A stretch of 64,000 bases of DNA from the NCBI GenBank assembly GCA_021234155.1, contig JAJEKV010000039.1:10677077-10741076 (forward strand), in the 5' to 3' direction. Below are positions 1 to 12,979 of this stretch, piece by piece. The stretch's first letter is position 1; each line of letters begins with the position of its first letter. The position numbers were made by a program, and so were the translations under genes. The stretch comes from Isoetes taiwanensis (lineage: Eukaryota > Streptophyta > Lycopodiopsida > Isoetales > Isoetaceae). Below the pieces are notes generated by a model. It had not been told where the DNA came from and did not search any database. It saw nothing but the letters and a program-made list of their open reading frames with translations.

Positions 1-134
1 AATCCCCTGGCCCATTAAATCTGTGAACCTTCAGAAAGCATAGCTCCCTATATCATCAAGAAAAAGAAATTAGTCAGAAAGAACACATAGTTCGCGAAAA
101 GTTGGCTATGTTGTTAATATGGAAAATATTGCAC

Positions 135-497
135 CTTCGGGTAATTAGAAAAGTTGGTCTTGAGAATGTGCTCCACATTTGCTGGATTGGCAGTAAAGGT
201 GTTGTTGACCGACAACATTGGCACTGAGAATGTAAGTGTCTCATGGAAGTAATCCAGCAACCAATCATGTAATTTATCAAAGTTCTTCGCCTGCTCGATA
301 ATGCAACCGAGCACTGGCCATGTCTTAGGTCCAGGAGCACCCTTTTGCCTGTATCGATGGATGCACACCCACCAAGCAAGGAGCAAAATGCAGGTGATGA
401 ACCATTGCTTAAAGGAGAAAAGGGACTCTAGTAACAGCTGCATAAGATCTGCTCCATTGAATCTCTCAGCTCTTGGTACAGTGGAATTGGACTCCAT
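135..497 (-). CDS. Cytochrome P450 CYP704-type, first exon
   Basis: This is the N-terminal exon of a microsomal P450. It has a hydrophobic anchor around residues 28-45 (WFITCILLLAWWVCI), a proline-rich hinge (APGPKTWPVLG), and then the DKLHDWL and NPANVEHILKTNFSNYPK stretches typical of the plant CYP86 clan, closest in my recollection to CYP704. Family members omega-hydroxylate long-chain fatty acids, for example for sporopollenin. The exon ends after the lysine codon of NYPK at a GT donor (CCGAAG|GTGCAA), a plausible exon boundary for this clan. The remaining exons, including the heme-binding cysteine, lie left of the window. The ATG at 497 is the first in frame. The family call rests on about 120 residues; subfamily is uncertain. 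Confidence 0.8.
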
Positions 498-1324
498 TCA
501 GCAAAAAAACCTTTTCCCCTGTAATATTGATTTCCCCTACAATGAAAGAAGTGTGGGCTTAAATTCATATACATGAGCAACAACCTATTTTGAAAAAAAA
601 ACATAGCTTCCATTGGGCTAACAAATAGTAGATTGAAACAAGAAGTTATAACACCTATCAACGGAATGTAATAAGATGTAATGTAGGACCCGTAGAAACA
701 ATCTAGGCCAGATCCTGGTGAGCAATATCATATGCTGCATTAAAAACAATCTGCATTGGGACTGTTGTGCGAATATCTTAAAGATCCAAAACAGAGAAAC
801 AATTTCCATAGGAAACTTAGTTATCGTTCCTGCCACCTCTCAATTCACCTGCATTTTAGGTAAGGGAAGACTAAAGACTTGCAGTTCCCATTTGGATCGT
901 CATGATAGACAAATACCTCGAGATCGGATATGTTGTTCTAACGTCCAATTTCTGCTACAGAGGATAGGGCATTGCATATTCCAAATGTCGAATACTAAGC
1001 TCTGGTGACATAATCGCTCCCCTGACAATCCGAAGGTACACGAACCTGTCTTGCAGCCTCCGGCGTCTCAGGCTATAGAACGTACATGCTCAACAACAGA
1101 CGAAGCCCTTCTGCTGGGAGAAAGAAAGAAAAATGGCAAAGAAGTAGAGGCTATGGCGAAAAAAAAAAAAAATGAGCACAAAATGTTACAGTTTGGGGAA
1201 CAGAAGACACGCAGCAACAGAGCAGGGGAGAACAAATAAGAAGAAAAAAGCCGCAACAACGAGATGGGCGGCCAGCAAAATGGCAAGAAAGACGAGGGAA
1301 GAAGTAGGGTTACGAAGAAGAGCA
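498..1324. other. Upstream region of the P450 gene, no gene seen
   Basis: This should hold the promoter and 5' UTR of the minus-strand P450 gene. ORFs on both strands are short and show no family motif. There are short A-rich tracts near 590-602 and 1160-1171. I cannot place a TATA box with confidence. Confidence 0.4.
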
Positions 1325-1684
1325 TTAAATGCAGAATGAATGGCATGCTGCATAGTTTGCAGTTTGGTAGGTCGAGTAATTGCATTGGGAAAAAAGGCTG
1401 CCGGAGTGGAGGTACTTGGGCTCATTAATTCCGCTGCATGTGGCATATGACAGCATGAAAGGCCACTTATTTACCTCCGGCCTGCCGATTTCTGCCATCG
1501 TTTTGCTGTTTCTGGAATACCAGCTTCTAAACCTCCGCCCAAAAACGAGGCTCCATGTGCCGATCTTTCTGGTCATGGCCACCGGATTTGCCAATGCGGG
1601 CTGTGCAGAAATCGCAATATCGGAGCTGGAGCCAGCAAAGACCGGAGGATCGAAATTAGGGTTATTGATGTTCTGGGTGGCCAT
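1325..1684 (-). CDS. Unassigned ORF, either strand possible
   Basis: A 119-codon minus-strand ORF starts MATQNINNPNFDPPVFAG and overlaps a 153-codon plus-strand ORF (1380-1841) that is strongly hydrophobic. I recognise neither. The minus reading has a hydrophilic N-terminus after a plausible ATG and could be the first exon of a gene; the plus reading would be a membrane protein. Composition does not decide between them, and both may be chance. Confidence 0.2.
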   Translation of the reverse strand: MATQNINNPNFDPPVFAGSSSDIAISAQPALANPVAMTRKIGTWSLVFGRRFRSWYSRNSKTMAEIGRPEVNKWPFMLSYATCSGINEPKYLHSGSLFSQCNYSTYQTANYAACHSFCI

Positions 1685-1921
1685 TTACTCTGTTTTGCAT
1701 GCATGCAGTTATTTGGCGTATTGTTTTATAATACTGGGTTGTGTGTATGGTCCCTTCTTTCCAAAACTATGCTTTTTTATTTCTTTAGTTTTTCCTTGTT
1801 CAGATTTGTTTGGTTGGTGCAAGCAATCTTCGGCTTATTAATGTCCAAATTTTGACCCCTATGTTGCCACCGACTTGATGTCGATGGTTGCATATCTCCT
1901 ATGTGCAAATTGCCTTTTCTC

Positions 1922-2017
1922 CTGCTTTCAAATCCCTAACCTGATATGTAACACTAAGGCTAGCCACATGCTTTCAAATCCCTAACCTGGATATGCAACA
2001 CTAAGGCTAGCCACATG
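1922..2017. repeat. Tandem duplication, unit about 47-48 bp
   Basis: Two adjacent copies of a unit containing CTTTCAAATCCCTAACCTG and AACACTAAGGCTAGCCACATG differ by a couple of substitutions and one indel. Confidence 0.85.
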
Positions 2018-2080
2018 CGATGAAAAGTCGGGGCCTCCCACCCCTGTAGCGTTCCCTAATCAGCAACTAGCAACTGAGGA

Positions 2081-2208
2081 GACAACCCCTCACTGTCGCG
2101 CCCTTTCTGGAAAAACTATGGAGGCCGATAGAGGTATATTCCAAAGACAACCTCTCACTGTCGGGCCCTTTCTGGAAAACATGGAGGCCAATAAAGGTAT
2201 ATTCCAAA
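2081..2208. repeat. Tandem duplication, unit about 64 bp
   Basis: Two adjacent copies of a unit with CTCACTGTCG, CCCTTTCTGGAAAA and GGTATATTCCAAA. They are diverged by a few substitutions and a small indel. Confidence 0.85.
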
Positions 2209-4943
2209 CTGGCCTCCCCTGAATTGCTCCCTAGACATGGAGGCCTCCACCTCCAATTGCTAATCGAATATTACCCTGTGGCCTGGCTACTAGCTTCTCC
2301 TGGCTAAAGATGTCCAATCCAATAGAGATATCCAACAAACACATACCCCCTTCCTCGGCTTTATAGGTCCCAATGTTGTTGCACCAAACGCATCATAGAA
2401 ATAGCATCCTCTCTGACACTAAAGCAATTTGACGCCCTCAGTGCTAACATCAAGCCATCGGGAACTGCCATAGATGTCACCCTTTGTGTCAACTCACTTC
2501 AATTCATATTCAATTGTCATGCAAACTGGCTTCGGACTAGTCTTCATTTGTCTTCAATACTTTGACCCTCTTGCAACATGGAAGTACTATCAAAGCCATG
2601 TGCCTAACATAATGCCATGCTATATCTTATTGCTCCATTGTCTCGTGGACAAATTACTTCCCCTTGTGATTTTTTCTTGCCATATCTTCAAATTTTGTCC
2701 TTGTCCAGGTGGCCTCTGCCATGTCCTCCACATCCCTTAAAGTCTCATAAATTCTTATGATGTCGTCATGCTGCTTACGTTTCTTGTCACCTACTGTAAC
2801 TATTTGACCATCATCTATCATATCTGTATCATGTTGATTGCCTAATGTTGATGTCAACTTGAGTAAACCCATTTTGTTGCTCATCCATATGTGACTACTA
2901 GTATATTGAATATAAGTTTCTATGATAATGACCTCACACATAACAAAAACAAAAGAACCCCTCCCACCCACCCCAAAAAAAAAACTAATCATGAATTTCT
3001 AGAAAAATATTTTGCGTGTCTTTAAGTGCTATTGTAAGGATGTGGGCATCTTCTACATTCTTTGTAGACGTCTTCATCATAAGAATCTATCATACACGCG
3101 AACATTTCTCTTTTTCTCAGTCTATTAGGGGGAATTCATGTCAACTTGGAACCGGTGTTGAACTTCAACTCGATCTCATACCATGATGCTTTGCCTTCGT
3201 ATCGAAGAAAATGGTGTTACTTTAAGTACCTCAAAATGGGATTCAAAATTTAAGCTTCAAATTGCAAGTATCGGCTTAGACAATGCTACTCTCCGTTATG
3301 TTTTAGAACTAGAAACGTGTGCTCGGCGATGCCGGGCATTAGCCGTAAATGTGGAAATCGATAGATGCAGTGGAATAAAAAGGTGTACATGTAATCGTGT
3401 TTGTCAGCTTTAGGCCCGTAGAATGGTTAGGAATCATAGAATGCAATCGAAGAACATACATCCAATGTATAGTCAACACAATTGCAATGGGATTGTAATG
3501 GACAATTAGATATTGGTTGTGTGGAATGGGAGGTGGAATATGTGTGTATGTAATGATTGTGTGTGATGTTAGTTTGGGGGGGGGTGGGTGGGTGTTTGCA
3601 AACCCAAAATGATGTATTGAGCAAGGTATTCATGTGTTGGGAAGTTCACATGATATTAATCAAAATAGATAGATAATTTTCGATTTGCATTGACAAATTT
3701 AACTTAGCATTGGTTTTAGTATTATCCATGCTTAAAAAAGTTGTCCTTAATAAAAACCCTTTGGAATTATCTCTACCTTTGGAAGTTGTAGTGGTTTGAT
3801 GACGTGGTTGATATGTATAATTGTTTGTTCCATCTATGAGTCGCATTTACATCTTCTCAGTTCTCTAAGCTTCATGTTATGATAAATCCTTGACCCCCAA
3901 ATCCATAAACCCAACCCCGATACCCTTAACCCTTCTAAAGTTAAAAAAGTTTACAACTATCAACAAAGACATCATAAAGGGTAGTTGGGTACAACATAAG
4001 GAATATCAAATGGCTCATATCAATTCCAACCAATAACATATTGTGATTACCTTTCGGCCACAAACCCTCAACTCCTTGCTAATGTCATTAATTAAAGGCT
4101 ACTTAATTAATGCTCACCACATTCCCCTAATGTTTACTACATTATGCGTATCACGCATAAGGTATGTCATTTGGATAACATTGACATATTTTTATTTATT
4201 TTTTTGTATATTGCAGGAGTAGAATACTATTTCAATATTTTTTCATTGATACAAAGAGCAACATGGAACTGAAGGAGACCCTACGTCTAAAACAAAACAC
4301 ATTAAATGCTTACATTTTATTAGACCATATTGAATTGCTCCATGCACTTAAAGATAATCTTACTATAAATTTGGAACATTCAAAGTAATCTATGGTTGTG
4401 GAAGTTCTTAGAATAGTTTCACTTTACTCAATAATCCAACATATTACCAGCTAACAATCTCTCTATACTCTTCTCTTTTAGGGGCATGTTCTTTGGTGCA
4501 ACTATTAAATTTACGTTTATTCAAATGGCATATGATAAAAGAATAAACCTACAACACTGATGCTTAAAAAATGTGTTTAACTTTCAATACTTATAGTCAT
4601 AAAACCTGGAATATTTGCAAGAATATCTGAATGAAATCTAGAACCAGCAAAATGGAACCAACTTGATGTTTGTAAAACATCAAATAAAACTGATGTACAG
4701 AAGCAAAGGGAAGTTAACATATAGAGCTTTCAATCCTCTTACAACAAATACAAAGAAAGAAAATTAATGCCCTGCTTTAACTGCCCAACCTCTGCCACTT
4801 CCGCCAATTAACTTCTAGTCCCCAAGCGTCTAGAGCATTAGACTTTGTCTTAATCCAAATCAGATTTATCCAGAAATGGTAAAAACTCTCAACATGTGAG
4901 CAAATGAATGCATATATCTGATGCACCATGAACATTTAAGCAC

Positions 4944-4954
4944 AATAATAATAT

Positions 4955-5008
<54 letters not shown>
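4944..5008. repeat. (TAA)n microsatellite
   Basis: About 65 bp of nearly uninterrupted AAT/TAA trinucleotides, with one imperfection near the left end (ATATTATA). Confidence 0.95.
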
Positions 5009-5009
<1 letters not shown>

Positions 5010-5892
5010 TATTGATCATGCCATTTAGGACCTTGAGGTCATAGAGCAAACAGATACATATTTCAGTTTGATTGTAGATGAATTAAAAATAGTCTATGTG
5101 ACTCCACTGTCTTGAGATAGCAACCTAGCTTTTGTGGATCCAGATCTAAGAGAGTATGGAAATTACGAAAATTAATATCAAATTTGTCCCCGAAGTTCTC
5201 ACAGATGCTATGCATGTTAGGAACACATGCTCTTCGCCTTCAATATCCTCGCTTGTGCACAACGAGCAACACGTTCTTCCCTTTGGAATGCCGACCATCT
5301 ACCCATCTCTATTTGAAGTTTATGTGAGCCCGCGGCGGATCTTGCAATGGTTTGCTTCAAGTGTCGCGGGATATCCGGCAGATGAAGATATGCTTGATCG
5401 TAATACACAAGCATCATATTCACCTCTTTCATATAGTAAGCCATTTTTGTGCCGTGATCAGCCCAAACCGCTGTAATACTAGTGGATCGCATCCATGTCT
5501 CGCACCCTATTTCTCGAAGTCCCGCCAACTTTGCCGCCAAATTTCAACTATCCGCCCACTCCAATACATCTTTATACCAGCCCATACTTGTGGAGGCTTC
5601 CATGGTTTTCTTCGATCCCATCATCATCCATCATGTGTACCACAAAAGTTATAGTCCGATCAATGCCTCCGCCTGTGAGGTAATAAACCTCCTTCGCTAG
5701 CATAATAGGATATGGTGTTTGCCGCTTGATGCCCATCTCCTCTTGTAAACATATCTTCCTAACATTCTCGACCGTTTCCATAAGCCTTTAGACAAAGTAG
5801 GCCCCGTGATTGGGGCACCGCATGCTAATATCGCTTTTGGACCAATGTTTTGAAAAGCATTCTCTTCAAACCCCAATCTTGTAACGATGTTT

Positions 5893-6596
5893 CTAAAATA
5901 AATGTCGAAAGCATGCCATACAAAGCCGCTTTCCTCCTCCGCATGACTTCTTAATACACTCTTTCCATTTATATTTCGCACTGAACTCAAGACCAAGATA
6001 CTTATAATGACTTACAGTTTCCAAAACTTCTCCATTGTAGGTGAAAAGCGGCTTGTTTACTGTTCCGCAGATCATGATCTTGGATTTAGATAGATTAACT
6101 TTCATTTTCTTCTCCACTTAAAACTTGTTTCGGTGTTACCAAATGTTCCCCGAGCTCATTCTGCGGTAGACGCCAGCACACCACATCATCGTGATAGAGT
6201 AACAATTGGATTACATAGTCTCCAAGACGAGTCCCTATAAGCCTTTCTGCTCCAGCCATGATTGCAATTCATCTATGTACAATCCAAAGAGCGCATGCAT
6301 AAACGGACAGCCCCGCTTAACTCCTATTGTGCTTTGATCTCTCGTTGGGTTATCAAGCTAACTTGAACTCTAACTTCTTTGTAGAGTTGAGACACTGCAC
6401 CCATAAGTGAGATGGGGACACCAATCTCTTTCATCCAATTGCCCAATTCATTTCTTGGAACGGTATCAAAGGCTTTTGAGAAGTCAATGAAAGCGAGGAA
6501 CAATGCCTTATTCGGTTTCTTAGCCTGCTCAATGAGCACCTTCAAAGCAAGGGCGGAACCGTAGCATGTGCATTCTCCCAAAACCCCGCTTGGCAT
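5893..6596 (-). pseudogene. LINE reverse transcriptase fragments
   Basis: Piece 6596-6324 carries motif A (AFIDFSKAFDTVPR) followed by the IGVPISL...QLYKEV region. Piece 6117-5893 carries the post-catalytic segment KVNLSKSKIMI...YNGEVLETVSHYKYLGLEF, typical of LINE RT thumb entry. The FADD-containing motif C between them lies in a region broken by stops. Piece 5540-5217 (KMAYYMKEV...REERVARCAQA) looks like the LINE C-terminal region. Confidence 0.75.
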
Positions 6597-7540
6597 GTAG
6601 CTCTTGCACCTGGCATCTGCCCATGTGCTTAGTTTCTCGCTCTAGAAGGCAGCCTAGTAATTTAGAGTAGACATTTCCTACCATGATTGTACCTGCGGAA
6701 TTGCAAACATCCGCTCTTGTACCGATTTGTGTAATCGGAACGACCTTTGTTTAATTGCTGTGACCTTGGCAAACCTTCCTTGACAAAGTACAAAGATTCA
6801 TGTGATTGGTTAGGATCCGGAGGAGTTTTTCATCGCCCCACTTCAAAGCTGCTCACAAGACATCCCTTCAAGATCCGCAGCCTTTCCCATTCTGCGAAGA
6901 TATGCTCCAAGGCAAAGCTTACCTCTGTTATTGTAAAGACCTTCCCGCACCGCGTAAGATCCATCTTTGGTGCATTTTCGCTAGTTGATACAAAGGATCG
7001 CATTTAGTTGCGGGAGATCTCCTTCATTCAATCGGTTGGTGTTCGGGGCAGGACCTCCGAAGTTTATTCCGTAAAGTTTTAGGGTGCTTGTGGAGCCAAG
7101 ATCCAAGATCCGATTGCCTTTTTTCGATTCATAAGCCCTCTTCTTACTTCTTAAGAGTTTTGTTTATACCATTTTGGCTTCACTTTAATTCTTGCAGCAA
7201 TTTGGCTCTTGCTTTAACATTCGCATCCCACCATGAATTACATGGTACTCCTACCTTCCCTCTGCCTGCGGTGTATCCAAAACAATGTTCTCTTCTCTTT
7301 ATGGTGTTCGTGGAGCGTGGTAGAATCAGCAGCCTAATTTCCCACTCCATGTGATGCTATCTAATGCCCGAGATAAGCATCTTCGAAAACCTTCGTGGTG
7401 GTGGTCTAACTTTAGCCTGGTCCAAAACGGATGGGTGCTCTTGTTTCATGCAGCTTCTACCTTCAAATCAAAACATATGCTTACATGATCTCGATTCTCG
7501 CACTTTGTCTCTAATTCCAATCGCTTTTAGTATGCTACTA

Positions 7541-7912
7541 TCATCGTGATATGAGCAAATAGTCTACAATACTTTCCCCCATCGGTGTAATGCAAGTGCT
7601 GGTATTTGTGTGCTTGAATTTCTCTATTCCATTCATGATTTTCAGGCCACAAGCGGTACCAAAGTCTAACAGCTTATCTCCCATGGTATTCCTTATATGA
7701 TCCGTGGATTGGCGTTTGAAGCTCCCATCGTCTTCTTCCATTAGGAGCGGGTCACCTTCTTGCATGTAAGAAACAGTCTGCATCCCTTTAGTTCTAGCAT
7801 TAAAATCACCTACAATTATGACTGCTCCCTGATCTTTGTACGTAAGCACTTCTTTACTGAGATTGTGAAGCGGATTATCCCTGTCCATCCCTGCTTGATT
7901 ATAAACAGCCAT
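7541..7912 (-). pseudogene. LINE endonuclease domain fragment
   Basis: A 123-codon piece of an apurinic-like (EEP) endonuclease. The hallmark VIIVGDFNAR carries the catalytic Asp and Asn; the C-terminal STCITPMGESIVDYLL matches the usual S-x-I-D-Y strand region. In an active LINE this domain nicks the target for primed reverse transcription. It reads in one frame but is cut off from the RT by downstream frame breaks. Confidence 0.75.
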
Positions 7913-7946
7913 GTTTAAAGGGGCATAATAGCACGCTGCCGTGTGT

Positions 7947-8194
<248 letters not shown>

Positions 8195-8262
8195 GAAGGT
8201 ACATCATGGGATTGAACCCCTGACCTTCTACACCCAAGCCAACACCTTTACCAATAAGCCAA
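8195..8262 (-). repeat. tRNA-like SINE head
   Basis: On the minus strand TGGCTTATTGG resembles a pol III A box, and GGTTCAATCC about 36 bp further on matches the B box. The spacing and T-arm-like sequence suit a tRNA-derived SINE 5' end. It abuts the 18S fragment directly, giving an order of tRNA-like, 18S, LINE on the minus strand. It could also be a decayed tRNA gene; no clean cloverleaf was seen. Confidence 0.5.
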
Positions 8263-8300
8263 TAAATGCACAAATATGTAATATGAGGGGAAAACAATTT

Positions 8301-9352
8301 ACCTTCTGCTCCAGATCTTGTACTATTTTGCAAGTTGAAGCTCCATGAAGTTCTGTAACAGGTGATATTGCCTAACATTAAAAAAATTTGGCTAAAAAAA
8401 GCATGGACACAGTTTACTGCATGCAAGGTTTATGAAAGTATATATTATATGCCAATACATCGTTCACAAAATCAGTTCAAACTGAATTCTCATGTTAGAT
8501 AAAATGAACAATCAATATAATGCCTCTAAGCATACAATCAATATAAAGTCCCTAAGCATTCCGGCAAGTTAAAAGAGGCAAACACATTTAACAAAAAAGC
8601 CAGGGAGCGAGCATTACCAGAGAAGCCCTTGACTGAATAAGTAGAAAATGCGTTGAAGACCCTATTCTTGCTTGAATAAGTAGAAAATGTGTTACACTCT
8701 GTTCTTGTCTTTGTCGGCATGCATACAAATAGGATTAGGGATATAACAATTTACATGTATAAAATGGGCGTCAGCAGACAAGCTTAAGCATTCAACACTC
8801 TAGCCGGGCGGAATCACAAAACCTTACCTTCTGCTCCAGATCTTGTACTATTTTGCAAGTTGAAGCTCCATGAAGTTCTGTAACATGACGTTTTTTATAT
8901 TGCCTAACATTAAAAAAATTTGGCTAAAAGAAGCATGGACACAGTTTACTGCATGCAAGGTTTATGAAAGTATATATTATATGCCAATACATCGTTCACA
9001 AAATCAGTTCAAACTGAATTCTCATGTTAGATAAAATGGACAATCAATATAATGCCTATAAGCATGCAATCAATATAAAGCCCCTAAGCATTCCGGCAAG
9101 TTAAAAGAGGCAAACACATTTAACAAAAAACCCAGGGAGCGAGCATTACCAGAGAAGCCCTTGACTGAATAAGTAGAAAATGCGTTGAAGACCCTCTAAA
9201 TAAGTAGAAAATGTGTTACATTCTATTCTTGTCTTTGTCGGCATGCATACAAATAGGATTAGGGATATAACAATTTACATGTGTATAAAAGTAAAATGGT
9301 CGCCAGAGAAGCTTAAGCATTCAACACTCTAGCCTGAGGAATCACAAACCTT
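8301..9352. repeat. Tandem duplication, unit about 527 bp
   Basis: Positions 8301-8825 and 8826-9352 are two direct copies starting ACCTTCTGCTCCAGATCTTG, a few percent diverged with several small indels. A third partial start (ACCTTCTTGC) follows at 9353. No coding potential. Confidence 0.9.
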
Positions 9353-10467
9353 ACCTTCTTGCAAGAAACAAAATTGAACAAATTACAAAACCTAAGCTTA
9401 CCCTCGCAAGCCCGGCTCGCCATTCCCGAAAGATAAATGCTCTTCTACATGGACAATTCATTAGCCCTCGCAAGGTTTAGAAGCAATGACCCATTCAAAA
9501 TTTTCAAGATTATTCTCATTGCGTAATCCGGTTCTAGAATTTCATATTAAAATAACTCAGTCAGAGGATATTACCTATTGTGCAGATGCTATAGCTGGGA
9601 AGCATCGTCCTGCATACGTCCAAAACATGTTCATCATAAAAAAGAAAATTTTTAAATGTCTACATCTCAAAACCATCAATAATTTCAAAGATAAAATTGC
9701 AAAGAATTTGTATAATGATCTAATTAGATTAATACACCGCAATAGAGTTTTACACTATATGCTAGTGACATTATCATTTAAATGTTTGAACGACCTTGAA
9801 ATCAGAATATATATGTGCCTCAAGATATGATTCAATGTTCTGCATCAACAACACAAACTATAAATAAATATGTAGTTAGAGAGTAAGCCCGACATCTTAT
9901 CAGAAGTTAGTCACTATGCTCTTATACACCTTACTGTCAATTACACCTTACCGTCTAGGCATGAAAAAGCAGAAACAACGATCACTGAATCCAAAATGGA
10001 AATATAAATAGAACTTCACCAGATTTTAAACATAAAATTTTTACTGGATGCCACATATTGCAGAGCTGTTAGAGATTATACTAAACAGACCCAGAGTTTA
10101 GGACTATTTTGGTAATGGGAAGGCCACAGGAGTTTAATATAAGGTTTTCGGCCACAATAAAGGGGCCAAATCACAGCCATATCCCTGCATATGCCAGATT
10201 AAGCGGAGCAATCAAAGCAAAACAGAAAAATTCCAAATGTTGGCAGACGTAGAAAGAAGTGCATAGAATTGGCAATGATAAAGAGGGTATGTTCTTGATT
10301 TTTTCAACCGCTCTGTGAACTGTATCCATTTCTGAGAAAATGAGAAGAACTGAGAATCCATCTGTGAAGTATAAAACTGAACTCTGAATTATCTATATTA
10401 AGTATACCTTCATGGTATGCTATATGATGTAATTTTGATTTATGAATACTAAGTTTCACCTTGCCTT

Positions 10468-10502
<35 letters not shown>
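9353..10502 (+). other. Non-coding stretch ending in a 34-base poly(A)
   Basis: There is no recognisable gene; the ORF at 9486-9830 shows no family motif. The segment ends in an uninterrupted A run at 10469-10502, preceded by sequence resembling a 3' UTR. It may be a retroposed cDNA or the tail of a LINE/SINE. I found no clear target duplication. Confidence 0.4.
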
Positions 10503-10506
<4 letters not shown>

Positions 10507-10620
10507 CTTTTTATATCATGAAATGGACCCCTGACTTCATCCCGAGGAGAGAAGAAGATATTCGTACCTCTACATGGATCTCCTTCCCTAATCTTCTCCC
10601 CACCTTTTGGACTCGGACTC

Positions 10621-10643
10621 GGGTAAAAGCACGCTGTGGTGTA
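10621..10643 (+). repeat. Putative left end of DNA transposon element I
   Basis: GGGTAAAAGCACGCTGTGGT and the next three bases closely match the terminal repeats of the MITE at 36964-37285 (GGGTAAAAGCATGCTACGGT). It lies about 230 bp upstream of the first element I gene. The expected inverted partner right of 38 kb was not found, so the element end is inferred from one side. Confidence 0.5.
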
Positions 10644-10849
10644 TCAAAAACGCGCATTTTGACGCCACATTTTGGCACCACCTTTGTGGTAGAATCGGGT
10701 CGTGCATACCGAAGCGGAGATTACGGGAGTGCGAATTAATGAGCGTCGGTTATTTTGAATTTTATGCCACGTCATTGTCCCTCATTTTGAATTAAGAAAT
10801 AATCACCTCTTCTTCTATTTTTTTGCCGCTTCTTGCCGATTGAACCCTA

Positions 10850-12708
10850 ATGGAGTCAGAATTGAATGCCACTGGTTACATGATGAAATCTCTCCTCAAA
10901 CAAGAGATTGTGCCCCATGAAGATCTAAAGAAGCTTTGGGGTGACAGAGTTCCAAATAAATCTGGCTACAGGTATTTTCCCCCAAATGTTTTGTTCAAAC
11001 TGAAAAATTAAGGCATATGTTTTCTTGTACAGGTTGAAGAATCTGAGCAATGAACAATACAAAGAGTTCATGCAAATTTACAAAAGAATTACGGTGGAAG
11101 CCACATACATGGGGTGGAATGGCTCCCCTCGAACCAGGCAATGGCTTATTATCCATATAAAGGGGAGGTCAAGAATTGGAAGAGCTTCTGATTATTATAA
11201 AACTCGATGAGAAAGCAGAGGCCAGTTCTTCTAGACCCAAGAGAAAGCATAGGCAAATCCAACCTGACCAGGAGGAAAATAGTAAAAGTGACAGGGATGA
11301 TGAAGATGATAGGGAAAAAACCAAATCGGGTTCCTCTAGACCACACATTCAACCTGAACTCACAATCAAAAGTAAAAAAGCGAGCAATGTTCTCGAGACC
11401 AAAACATGCCATTGTAGGTATGTTCAATTATTAGTTGTGTTACAATAGAAAAAATTTCAAGCTTGACCTAGATTGTTTCTATCAACACGTAAAAGGTAAA
11501 CCTCAAATCCACTTCAAGAATCGTATGTCTACTACCATTTTGCATCATGTTGATTGTATTGTCATGTTGTGTCTCTATGATGCCATCTATGGGGCATTTC
11601 GTGCAATAGATGCCAGAATGATAGATGAGGTATGTATGGTCTGGTGAGTGGTGAGTTGTTGGCATCCACCATGTCCCACACCACACCCCACCATCTCCCA
11701 CCACTACACTACACTCTACCATCTCCCACCACCACACACCACCATGTCCCACACCACACCCCTCCACCCACCTCCTCCACCACCACCACACTCCACCACC
11801 ACCACACCACACCACACCACCACACTCCACCATGTCCCACACCACAATCCACCACCACCACACTCCACCACACCACACCACCACCAAACCCCACCACCAC
11901 ACTCCACCATGTCCCACACCACACTCTACCACCACCACACCACATACTCCACCACCACCACACCCCACCACCACCACCACCACCACCATACTTCACCACC
12001 TTGCACAATGTCCCACCACTCCTTGCTACCACCACAACATGTTGTAAGGTGTGTACTGTGCAGCGTATGTTGTGTGGTGTGTGGTATGTGGTGGTGTGTA
12101 GAGAGTACCTTGTGTTGTGTGGTGTGTGATTGTGGTCTTCCATCAGTACGTGGCTTACTATGTTAGGAGACTGACATATACGTAGTGTTTTGTTTTGCAG
12201 ACTATGGCAGACTTGTGAAGGAATGGTTGGCTACAACATCAGCTAGGTTTGATAGATGCAAGCAACGATTGCAAGCAAACAAGGATAGGAAAAATGATAT
12301 CAAAAGAAAGATTGAGTTGATGGAGCATAAAGCATAAGAAATTAGGGCTGATTTGCACAGATGGCAATCAATCATGACAGCAAATCCGAAAGCAGCAGAG
12401 GGTGTTCGTGTTGTAAGTGAACTAAAGGATGAAGAGCTAAATGGTACAGTGTTGCCTGGGCTGAATCAATTAAATAAGGAACTAGCAGAAACTGAAATTG
12501 AGCTAAAGGCATGTGAAGACTTACTGCTGCAGCTGCAACCTCGAATGCAAAGATTTGAGATTTTTTCTGAGCGTAGTGATCATGACACTCCTTTAGATCT
12601 TACACTTCCAATGCTTCCTGAGGCAGAAGAAGAGGGTGATGAAGGTTGTCCATTTTGTGGACGTTGTCTGAAATGGGAGGGTAAAATGTTGCCGGGCCAG
12701 ATAGCGTA
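10850..12708 (+). pseudogene. Element I plus-strand gene, N-terminal exons (coiled-coil protein)
   Basis: The ATG at 10850 opens MESELNATGYMMKSLLKQEI. The exon ends at 10971 (TACAG|GTATTT) and continues at 11033 after TTGTACAG. Later pieces are a Lys/Glu/Ser-rich segment (11207-11420) and a long heptad-rich exon at about 12200-12708 containing KELAETEIELKACEDLLLQL, then GCPFCGRC, a possible zinc-binding pair. A GTGG/CCAC low-complexity array lies between these exons. In-frame stops (near 11180 and 12336) mark decay. The coding sequence resumes at 12957-12979 and continues after the gypsy insertion at 24112. I know of no family for the N-terminal part. Confidence 0.55.
11664..12130. repeat. 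CCAC/CCACCA low-complexity array
   Basis: This is about 450 bp of CCACCAC/CACACC repeats with interspersed CATGTCCCACACCAC, ending in a GTGTGGTG-rich tail. Long His/Pro/Thr- or Gly/Val/Trp-rich ORFs here are artefacts of the repeat. The edge at 11990-12050 (TGCACAATGTCCCACCACTC and on) recurs inverted at about 28680-28745. Confidence 0.9.
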
Positions 12709-12979
12709 ATGCGCCACCACCGATCACATTCCATGTCTATCACACCATTTGAGGTAAATATTATCGCTCTCTAACCCTCGCCTAAAGACTCTATTGATTT
12801 TGAATTTGTTTTGCGCAGACACTCTAGAACCTCGGCCTGCCTTTGATTGTGCCTACATTATGATTGAGACATGGCTTTTGGCTTTTGGTGTTCGAGTGGT
12901 ACCACAAGAACCAATAGACACAAGTAAAAGCCTTAACTAATGTTTACTGATGTTGTCACAGGTCTACTGACTTAGTGTT

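Larger units (their letters stand above)
1842..5155. other. Gene-poor stretch with small tandem repeats
   Basis: No ORF in this 3.3 kb has recognisable motifs. It contains two short tandem duplications and a (TAA)n tract, listed separately. ORFs at 2474-2740 and 3183-3413 are short and without family features. Otherwise the sequence is AT-rich and looks like decayed intergenic DNA. Confidence 0.5.
5160..7946 (-). mobile_element. Decayed LINE (non-LTR retrotransposon)
   Basis: Minus-strand ORF pieces follow LINE order: endonuclease at 7912-7541, reverse transcriptase core at 6596-6324 and 6117-5893, and a C-terminal region at 5540-5217. The reading frame is broken by many frameshifts and stops, so the copy is dead. 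The 5' border on the minus strand is sharp at 7946/7947, where it meets the mature 3' end of 18S rRNA. The 3' border near 5160 is approximate, because I see no clear A-rich tail. Confidence 0.8.

Noticed and set aside
10461-10739. ORF beginning with a poly-Lys run
   Set aside because: It arises from reading through the 34-base poly(A) tract.
11468-12166. Long His/Pro/Thr and Gly/Val/Trp ORFs
   Set aside because: They are translations of the CCACCA array in every frame on both strands; the same holds for 35374-35951.
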